A DNA stretch of 64,000 bases, taken from positions 124,001 through 188,000 of the forward strand of contig NZ_BFAY01000006.1 in the NCBI RefSeq assembly GCF_003112675.1, in the 5' to 3' direction. Shown in pieces: positions 57,637 through 64,000 of the stretch (within the stretch, counting starts at the first letter, position 1; every line of letters starts with the position of its first letter). A program made the translations under genes and the position numbers. Source of the stretch: Leptospira johnsonii (GTDB lineage: Bacteria > Spirochaetota > Leptospiria > Leptospirales > Leptospiraceae). Below the pieces are notes generated by a model. It saw only the letters and a program-made list of their open reading frames with translations, had not been told where the DNA came from and did not search any database.

Positions 57637-59712
57637 CTAACTGACTTTGAATTTTCCGATCAAATTGGACAATTGCTCGGATTGCCCATGCATATCACCG
57701 GAGAATGTAGTGAGATCGTCCGCACCAGTCGCAATCTCCTGTGTCCCTTCGGAGATATTTACGATGGTTTTAGTGATCTCCTCCGTTGCTCTCCTTTGCT
57801 CTGTCACTGCTTCCTCGATCTGAAGGCTAAAGGTCATCAAAGAATTCGCACTTTCAGCAATCTCTTTGGTATTGGATTCTTGGGTTTTCACGGAACTCAA
57901 AACCGCCTTAGCGGATTTATCGAATTCGTCCACCCTCTCCTTGATCCTTTGTAGGATCTGAGACGCCTCACCCATTTTATTATTTCCGTCTAAAACAGCA
58001 TTGTTGGTAGAATTCACCAGTCCACCAATCTCTTGCACGGAGCTGGAAGTTTGAGAGGCAAGTTTGCCTATCTCTTCTGCGACCACTGCAAATCCTTTTC
58101 CTGCTTCTCCAGCCCTGGCCGCTTCTATCGCTGCGTTTAATGCGAGAAGGTTCGTTTTTTCCGAAATTTCAGTGATAAGAGATAGTATCTCATTGATCCT
58201 AGAAGCACTGTCCCCGATCGCACCCATGGCCCGATTAGAAGTGCTCATCGCAGATTCTCCGGTTACAGCTTCTTCTTTGGAAGAAGCAGCTAAACTTACC
58301 AGACTTTGCATTTCCGCATTGATACTTGCTATCTGTTCTTTTAATAAGATCACGTTTCCGTCAATCTCTCTCATACTGGAGACAGCTTTTTGCATGGACC
58401 TACCGACGTTTTGAGCGGAAGCTGCTAATTCTTCGACCGCTGCGGAACATTCTTCTGCAGCAGAGGCTTGTGTCTGAGCCACGTCAGAGAAATTCCGGGA
58501 AGATACAGCCATCTTCTCTGCTGTTCCGGCTAACTTATTTGTGGATACACCGATCTCTTTTACCACTCCAAACAGATGTTCCCTCATCATGTTCATCGCA
58601 GACAATAACGCACCGATCTCGTCGTTACGTTTATAATCAGAAGAAGCGAGTAAATTTCCTTTTGCAATTTCTTCCGAAAATCCAATCGCCTTCAGTAGAC
58701 CTGCGGAGATCAATTTTTGGAATATAAAATGAAGAACGATCACTATCATACTCACAATAAGTAAAGAAGAGATCGCATTCTGAAAAAGTACACTAATTAG
58801 TTCTTTCGCAAAAATAGAATTTGGAATACTGATCTGCATCACCCATTGTTTCTGTCCTTTTCCGATCTTGAACGGAAAGAAATGATGAGTATTTCCATCT
58901 GATTCATAAGTAAAACGTTCATGCTCTTCCGATTTGGATTGTACTAATTTTAATTCTTCCGCATCAGGAATAACTTTACCGACTAGACTAGGATCCCCTC
59001 CATTCGCAGCATAAATTCCTTTCGGAGAGATAAGAGCCAAATATCCTAAACCACGAAAAGGTCTTATACTTCCCATGGTCTCTTGTAATTGGGCAGTAGT
59101 GATGTCCATTCCAAGCACACCCCAAAACTTGCCTGCATTGCTTACTGGAACACAGATAGAGATCATCTGTACTTGTTTTCCACCAGCATTGTATGTATAT
59201 GGATCCGTTACCAAAGGTTCCATTGTCTTTTTAGGGATCTGGTAAAAATCTGCAGTTCCATCGGTTGCCTCATAATTGGTAGAAGGCTCTATCACTGCAT
59301 CTGTAACCGATTTTACGGAATGAACATAGGTCACGAATCTTCCTGTGGAATCATGCCCCTTCGTATTTTTATACTTAGCATCCAAGCCATCGAATTCGTT
59401 CGGCTCATATACGACCCACATTCCGAACCATTTCGGATTTCGATGTAGGATCTCCAACATGGTATTCACCACTTCTTCTCTTTTAGGATTGGAGAAGATA
59501 AGAAGCATCCTAAAACCCCTGGTCATTCCCATAGCGGAATCCAGATAATCTTTCACTTCGAAAGTATATCTTTCAGCGCTTAATGCAGAACCGGACTCTA
59601 TTTCCTTATGCAAGCTACGGTACGAGATCACTGAATTGATTGCAGTGAGTACTGCAAAACCTAAAAACAAAACTAAGGATAAGTATAACGAAATTCTGGC
59701 CCTGATACTCAT
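57637..59712 (-). CDS. Methyl-accepting chemotaxis protein with Cache sensor (2)
   Basis: 691 residues, same domain layout as the neighbour at 55512-57587: helix 1, dCache sensor ('[16 protein letters not shown]', '[19 protein letters not shown]'), helix 2, HAMP, and the same '[21 protein letters not shown]' hairpin. The signalling part is very close between the two, the sensor part clearly divergent, which suggests duplication with change of ligand. Transcribed first, 49 bases before the other. Confidence 0.92.
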   Translation of the reverse strand: MSIRARISLYLSLVLFLGFAVLTAINSVISYRSLHKEIESGSALSAERYTFEVKDYLDSAMGMTRGFRMLLIFSNPKREEVVNTMLEILHRNPKWFGMWVVYEPNEFDGLDAKYKNTKGHDSTGRFVTYVHSVKSVTDAVIEPSTNYEATDGTADFYQIPKKTMEPLVTDPYTYNAGGKQVQMISICVPVSNAGKFWGVLGMDITTAQLQETMGSIRPFRGLGYLALISPKGIYAANGGDPSLVGKVIPDAEELKLVQSKSEEHERFTYESDGNTHHFFPFKIGKGQKQWVMQISIPNSIFAKELISVLFQNAISSLLIVSMIVIVLHFIFQKLISAGLLKAIGFSEEIAKGNLLASSDYKRNDEIGALLSAMNMMREHLFGVVKEIGVSTNKLAGTAEKMAVSSRNFSDVAQTQASAAEECSAAVEELAASAQNVGRSMQKAVSSMREIDGNVILLKEQIASINAEMQSLVSLAASSKEEAVTGESAMSTSNRAMGAIGDSASRINEILSLITEISEKTNLLALNAAIEAARAGEAGKGFAVVAEEIGKLASQTSSSVQEIGGLVNSTNNAVLDGNNKMGEASQILQRIKERVDEFDKSAKAVLSSVKTQESNTKEIAESANSLMTFSLQIEEAVTEQRRATEEITKTIVNISEGTQEIATGADDLTTFSGDMHGQSEQLSNLIGKFKVS

Positions 59713-59778
59713 AGGAGGGAATTAGAATAGGGAAACCTTAAATATGGAACAAAAAAAACTCTTTCCGATACGAAATTG

Positions 59779-59810
59779 TAAAAAAGAAAAACGATCTATA
59801 TATGAGATCG
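59779..59810 (-). terminator. Terminator after ilvBN
   Basis: On the minus strand CGATCT and AGATCG form a stem followed by a T-rich run (TTTTTCTTTTTT). It closes the ilvB-ilvN operon and isolates it from the chemoreceptor gene 67 bases further on. Confidence 0.72.
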
Positions 59811-59933
59811 CTTCATTTTGTTAATACGTTTGTTTTTATTAGGAAATTAATTTCCAACGCCAATTTTATTTGTAATCTAATTGTAATAATTTTGTAACAA
59901 TCAATTTGCCTTAAAATTGACGACCTTTAATGG

Positions 59934-60413
59934 TCAGTTAGATCTGTATTTTAAGGCGATTTGGCCAGTACGTGCGATTTCTTGGATCCCGAACTTCTGC
60001 ATCATTTCCATAAAATGTTCCACCTGCCTTGTATTGCCGGAAAACTCTATGGTCATAGTGGTCTTGGTCAGGTCCGCGATCTTTGCTTGGAACACTTCAC
60101 AAATAGAAATGACCTCGGTACGATTGGAATCCTCCACTTTTACCACAACAAGTACGAGTTCCCTGCTGATACAGTCATGATAGGCAAGATCTTCTACATC
60201 GATCACATCCGGAAGTTTTAGAAGTTGGCGTTTTACCTGTTCTACTACGGAATCGTCTCCCTTGACTACGATCACCATATTCGAAATTTCAGGATCCTGG
60301 GTAACACCTACCGCAATAGAATCTATATTATAACTTCTTCTGGTAAATAGACCGGACACATGGCTCATCACTCCCGGATGATTGTTTACCAAAATTTTCA
60401 GTATATGTTTCAT
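59934..60413 (-). CDS. ilvN: Acetolactate synthase small (regulatory) subunit
   Basis: 159 residues: ACT domain at the start ('[22 protein letters not shown]') and a C-terminal regulatory ferredoxin-like domain. Role: makes IlvB sensitive to valine feedback. The ATG overlaps the ilvB stop by four bases. Confidence 0.95.
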   Translation of the reverse strand: MKHILKILVNNHPGVMSHVSGLFTRRSYNIDSIAVGVTQDPEISNMVIVVKGDDSVVEQVKRQLLKLPDVIDVEDLAYHDCISRELVLVVVKVEDSNRTEVISICEVFQAKIADLTKTTMTIEFSGNTRQVEHFMEMMQKFGIQEIARTGQIALKYRSN

Positions 60414-62119
60414 TTTTTACCGGCCCGAACTGTGTCGGAAAATTCGATCATGTCTTTTTGGGATTTGCCCGCAGGGATCATCGGGAATACTTTTTCTTCC
60501 GCGGGGATCATAACTTCTAAGATCCTTGCATCATCGTCTTCTAAGAAAAATTCCAATGCCTTATCGATCTCCGATTTATTAGAAATCCTTAATCCTTTTA
60601 TGGAATAAGCCTCTCCTAATTTTACGAAATCAGGATTATAATTCCATTCAGACTCGGAAAATCTTTCCTCATAGAATAGTTCCTGCCATTGACGGACCAT
60701 TCCTAAGAAGTTATTGTTAAAGATCAGGACCTTGACCCCTTTCTTATACATTGCGATGGTTGCCAATTCCTGGATATTCATCTGGATTGAACCGTCTCCG
60801 GAAACACAAATTACTGTTTTATTAGGATTTCCGAATTTAGCCCCGATAGCTGCCGGAAGGCCATAACCCATTGTACCAAGTCCTCCGGAAGTCAGCCAAC
60901 GATTCGCTTCTTCAAAAAGATAATATTGAGCGGCCCACATTTGGTGTTGTCCCACATCAGTGGAAACAATTGCTTTTCCTTTACTCTTTTCGTATAATTT
61001 CTGCAGGAACCCTTGCGGTTTGATAGTGTCGGTGGAATCGTCGAACTCTAATGGATGATTCTTCTTTAATGTATCTAAAAATCCGACCCAATCGGAGCGA
61101 TCTACCTTATTCACTTTCGGAATAAGCGCCTTTAGGACTTCTTTCAGGTCACCATGTAGAAGATGATCCACAGAAACCCTTTTATTAAATTCCGCAGTGT
61201 CTATGTCAATATGAGCGCGAACGGCGCCCTCGGCAAATTCGCCAGGTTTGGCGACTCGGTCGTCGAACCTAGCTCCCAAGTTTAGAATATAATCACATTC
61301 TAATACAGCTTTGTTAGCGTAAGCAGTCCCGTGCATTCCTAACATTCCAACAGCAAGTTGGTGAGTGCCTGGAAAAGCTCCGATCCCCATAAGAGTTGTG
61401 GTAACAGGAATATTTCCCTTCTCCGCAAGCTCCTTGATCTCCTTGGAAGCATTCGCATTGATCGCTCCTCCTCCTACATAAAGAAGAGGACGTTTTGCCT
61501 TATTCAATGCTGCTGCGAAAGAATCCAAATCTCCTCCAATCGGAGGCTTTTGGTAATGTCTAGGATCTATTTTAAGTTTATCCACTTTACGAACGGAAGT
61601 GAGCTCCGTCTGTACATCCTTTGGAAAATCCAAAAGAACAGGACCGGGTCTTCCGCCTAAGGCGACTAAGGTTGCCTCTTGGAAATGTCTAGCGATATCA
61701 TCCGCGGACTTGATCAGCGCATTGTACTTTGTGATTGGGATAGTGATCCCATAAATATCGGCCTCTTGGAAAGCATCTGTTCCAATTGCGTTGGTTGCTA
61801 CCTGTCCGGTGATTGCAAGGATAGGAACCGAGTCTAGTTTTGCGTCAGTAAGTCCAGTTACAAGGTTCGTAGCCCCCGGACCGGAAGTGGCAATACATAC
61901 CCCTAGCTTTCCTGTAGAACGAGCATACCCTTCTGCCATATGGATAGCGCCTTGTTCATGGCGGACTAGGATATGTTTGATTTTAGTACTTTTATATAAT
62001 TCGTCGTAAAATGGCAGAATTGCTCCGCCAGGATATCCGAAGACGATATCCACTCCGTATTCTTCCAGGAGTTCGACCATCAAGCGGGCACCGGAGATTT
62101 TTGCTTCGGTTTTCGGCAT
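60410..62119 (-). CDS. ilvB: Acetolactate synthase large (catalytic) subunit
   Basis: 569 residues from the ATG at 62117-62119, which follows GAGGGAAAG; the upstream ATG at 62138-62140 (seven more residues) is the alternative. TPP-binding motif is [12 protein letters not shown] with 'NNNFLGMV', plus '[15 protein letters not shown]' containing the catalytic Glu. Role: first common step of valine, leucine and isoleucine synthesis. No attenuator leader peptide was seen upstream. Confidence 0.95.
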   Translation of the reverse strand: MPKTEAKISGARLMVELLEEYGVDIVFGYPGGAILPFYDELYKSTKIKHILVRHEQGAIHMAEGYARSTGKLGVCIATSGPGATNLVTGLTDAKLDSVPILAITGQVATNAIGTDAFQEADIYGITIPITKYNALIKSADDIARHFQEATLVALGGRPGPVLLDFPKDVQTELTSVRKVDKLKIDPRHYQKPPIGGDLDSFAAALNKAKRPLLYVGGGAINANASKEIKELAEKGNIPVTTTLMGIGAFPGTHQLAVGMLGMHGTAYANKAVLECDYILNLGARFDDRVAKPGEFAEGAVRAHIDIDTAEFNKRVSVDHLLHGDLKEVLKALIPKVNKVDRSDWVGFLDTLKKNHPLEFDDSTDTIKPQGFLQKLYEKSKGKAIVSTDVGQHQMWAAQYYLFEEANRWLTSGGLGTMGYGLPAAIGAKFGNPNKTVICVSGDGSIQMNIQELATIAMYKKGVKVLIFNNNFLGMVRQWQELFYEERFSESEWNYNPDFVKLGEAYSIKGLRISNKSEIDKALEFFLEDDDARILEVMIPAEEKVFPMIPAGKSQKDMIEFSDTVRAGKK

Positions 62120-62368
62120 CTTTCCCTCGTTAGAATCCATTCCATGCGAAGTAAGGGCCCTGTCAAGAAGGAAGAATGGACTATAACTTTCGCATTATTT
62201 TATGCGCTGCAAACCGCGATTTCTCTCTTTTTTTCCAATTTCAAATTTTCTTTACGGATTTAGTACCAAGGAAAACCTTTACTCATCCGTCAAAGTAATA
62301 TTAAATAAAAAATTGAATGAAGAATCTTACGGATCTTCCTTCTAAATTTAAAAAGGAACTTCGGTCCT

Positions 62369-63487
62369 ATGAACGAGCCTATTGAAAAACCCCAAGCAGG
62401 AAAGGAAGAAGAAGATTCACATTTTGCTCAGATCAAAAGTTTAGCAAAAGAGGCCTACCGTTTTCTGGATAGCAGACAATGGGACAAAGCCGAATCTAAA
62501 TTGAAGGAACTTCTGGCTAAGGAACCGAGTAATACTTACGGTTTAGTTGGGATGGGAGACCTTCATTTTAAACGAAAGGAATTCAGACAGGCCCTGGATT
62601 TTTATAACAGATGTATCAAAGAAGATTCATCCAATAAGTTCTCTCTGATGGGGCTTATGAACTGCTACAGGGAGATGAACCTACTCAATCGAGTCATCGA
62701 AGTAGCGGAAGAATACAGACATATTACTATCACAGACGCATCCATTCTAAGTAGAGTTGCGGACGCTCATAGAAAACTCAAAAACTTCAAAGAATCAGAA
62801 GTATATTATATGCAGGCATTGCAGATCAATCCTAAGGATCAGTATGTGATCGTAGGTTTGGGGCATTTATTCTTTGCCTGCCAAAGATATAAAGACGCAA
62901 TCAGCTGGTGGGAAAAACTCTTGGTTATCCAACCGGATAATATCAAGATCCTAACCGAAATCGGTAACAGTTATCGTAAGATCAAAGACTTTGACGAGGC
63001 GATCCGTTATTATCGCAGAGCTGCCGACCTGGATCCAAGGAACTTTTTCGCATTATACGGTTTGGCAGAATCTTATCGTGGTAAAAAGGATTTCCGCAAA
63101 GCGAACGAGTTCTGGGAAAGAATTCTGGAGTTCGATCCGGATAATAAACTTATCATCAACAGATATGCTGACAGTTTAAGAGGTATGGGAGAATTCGACA
63201 AAGCTTTAGAATGTTTTAACAGAATTCTTTCCGAAGGTGAGGATTATTTCGCGCTTCTTGGTAAAGCTTCTTCTTTGAAGATGAAAGGTGCAAGAGATAA
63301 GGCGGAGGAAATTTATGTGGATCTCCATAAAAAGTTCCCAATGGATCCTCGCCCAGTGGTAGAACTTTCGGAACTCTATTCCGATATAGGAAAAAGAGAC
63401 GAAGCCCTCAAGTTATTAAACGACTTCCACAAAAAGCAGCCTCTAAACGAGGAAGTAAAACAAAAGCTGGATTCTTTCTCGGAATAA
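62369..63487 (+). CDS. TPR-repeat protein
   Basis: 372 residues, nearly all TPR motifs: '[22 protein letters not shown]', '[21 protein letters not shown]' and similar, about nine repeats from residue 25 to 370 after a charged start. There is no signal peptide, so it works in the cytoplasm as a scaffold. AAGGAAC precedes the ATG. Partners unknown. Confidence 0.85.
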   Translation: MNEPIEKPQAGKEEEDSHFAQIKSLAKEAYRFLDSRQWDKAESKLKELLAKEPSNTYGLVGMGDLHFKRKEFRQALDFYNRCIKEDSSNKFSLMGLMNCYREMNLLNRVIEVAEEYRHITITDASILSRVADAHRKLKNFKESEVYYMQALQINPKDQYVIVGLGHLFFACQRYKDAISWWEKLLVIQPDNIKILTEIGNSYRKIKDFDEAIRYYRRAADLDPRNFFALYGLAESYRGKKDFRKANEFWERILEFDPDNKLIINRYADSLRGMGEFDKALECFNRILSEGEDYFALLGKASSLKMKGARDKAEEIYVDLHKKFPMDPRPVVELSELYSDIGKRDEALKLLNDFHKKQPLNEEVKQKLDSFSE

Positions 63488-63488
63488 T

Positions 63489-64000
63489 TCAGTCTTTTAC
63501 TTCTACCCTATTTTTCTCCCTCTCTAGAAACTCAGGGAGGGGAAAAATTTCCTCCGTTCCATTCTTTAAATATTTTGCCTCAGCATTCCAAACTCCGTTC
63601 TTTCTAGTCAGCTCTACATGATGGTGCCAGATATTTCCTTCTTTGTCTGAAAATATGCGAGGGACTCGCGCAGGATTTAGATACAGAATACCTTCTTCTT
63701 TCTTTTTCCATATTCTGGTCTCAACTCTTAATTTTCTGGAAGAATGGTGCATATGCCCTGCGATCACTACCTTGGGAGTTTTGCCTTGGCTCGAAAGTTT
63801 TCGGATAAAATTACCTAAATCCTTATCTCCAAAGTCCCCCTCTTCACTTTTAAAATCGCAGCCCCAAATATCATGAGCCCTAGCTCCTAAACCGAAGGGA
63901 CCATTATGGGCAAGTATGATCAGATCCTGTTTTTGAAAGTCCAGACCTTGGACTAACTCCAGAAGTTTATTCTCCGACTCTTCGTAGGAAGAAATCCCGA
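63489..64000 (-). CDS. Metallophosphoesterase, 5' end outside window
   Basis: Open to the right edge; my translation of the minus strand from 64000 continues without stop to 63489. The visible part carries the metal-binding AHNGPFG and GHMHH motifs and 'ARAHDIWGCDF' of calcineurin-type phosphoesterases, resembling the TIGR04168-like family. The substrate is unknown. It converges with the TPR gene, with one base between the stops. Confidence 0.75.
   Translation of the reverse strand, partial: GISSYEESENKLLELVQGLDFQKQDLIILAHNGPFGLGARAHDIWGCDFKSEEGDFGDKDLGNFIRKLSSQGKTPKVVIAGHMHHSSRKLRVETRIWKKKEEGILYLNPARVPRIFSDKEGNIWHHHVELTRKNGVWNAEAKYLKNGTEEIFPLPEFLEREKNRVEVKD

Overview
The window is a gene-dense stretch of a spirochaete chromosome, almost certainly Leptospira, judged from protein content and style alone. 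Pointers are lipoproteins with loose lipoboxes, an OmpL-like BBP2 porin, a phasin-related protein next to a bifunctional nuclease, a spirochaete-type omega-like RNA polymerase subunit, and two Cache-type chemoreceptors. By eye the G+C content is higher than in L. interrogans, which would fit one of the other subclades, but I could not compute it. No phage, insertion sequence with transposase, CRISPR array or rRNA was seen.

Layout. 1-2837: 5'-end-first fragment of a Bpt-type aminoacyl-tRNA-protein transferase, a small membrane protein, ribonuclease HI, a lipoprotein and a CCA-adding enzyme. 3077-4761: a BBP2 porin behind a consensus sigma-54 promoter, closed by a two-way terminator that also serves an unlisted 47-codon gene on the minus strand. 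5154-12510 (minus): a CzcCBA-type heavy-metal RND efflux operon with three extra genes, including an outer-membrane barrel between adaptor and pump. 12619-17208 (minus): secA with a lipoprotein, then a thioredoxin-like lipoprotein and a glutamine amidotransferase. 17338-22126: omega-like subunit with a long acidic tail, an MptE-like (DUF115) protein, a response regulator, a HEAT-repeat protein and two exported proteins. 22171-22575: a CAU tRNA followed by decayed copies of its 3' half around a hairpin-rich insert.

22962-29918: a receiver-PAS-PAS-kinase, an alpha/beta hydrolase, a bifunctional nuclease, a phasin-like protein, an MFS exporter and a tandem ACT protein. 30096-36026 (minus): an outer-membrane protein, an acyl-CoA dehydrogenase, a metallo-beta-lactamase/cyclic-nucleotide-binding fusion, thioredoxin and an unknown two-gene unit. 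36145-38353: tatA, tatC and a HAMP/SpoIIE-like phosphatase. 38537-42975: alcohol dehydrogenase, then tig-clpP-clpX and tRNA-Gly. 43038-46404: molybdenum-cofactor genes moaA-moaD-moaE-mobA and a divergent moeB-like gene; a molybdopterin oxidoreductase lies at 49518-51674. 47035-49474: a DJ-1/PfpI gene divergent from an ArsR-SRPBCC-membrane-VOC operon with a perfect palindromic operator. 51770-64000: SGNH esterase, GH3 hexosaminidase, HemW, two tandem chemoreceptors, ilvB-ilvN, a TPR protein and the end of a metallophosphoesterase.

Most genes are in tight operons with 1-4 base overlaps. The clearest functional units are metal efflux, protein quality control and export (secA, tatAC, tig-clpP-clpX), molybdenum cofactor synthesis with a likely client enzyme, and branched-chain amino acid synthesis. 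The most unusual items are the tRNA-derived repeat cluster, the sigma-54 porin promoter, the embedded barrel in the efflux operon, two overlooked small genes, and a long inverted repeat on the ribosome-binding region of the sensor kinase.
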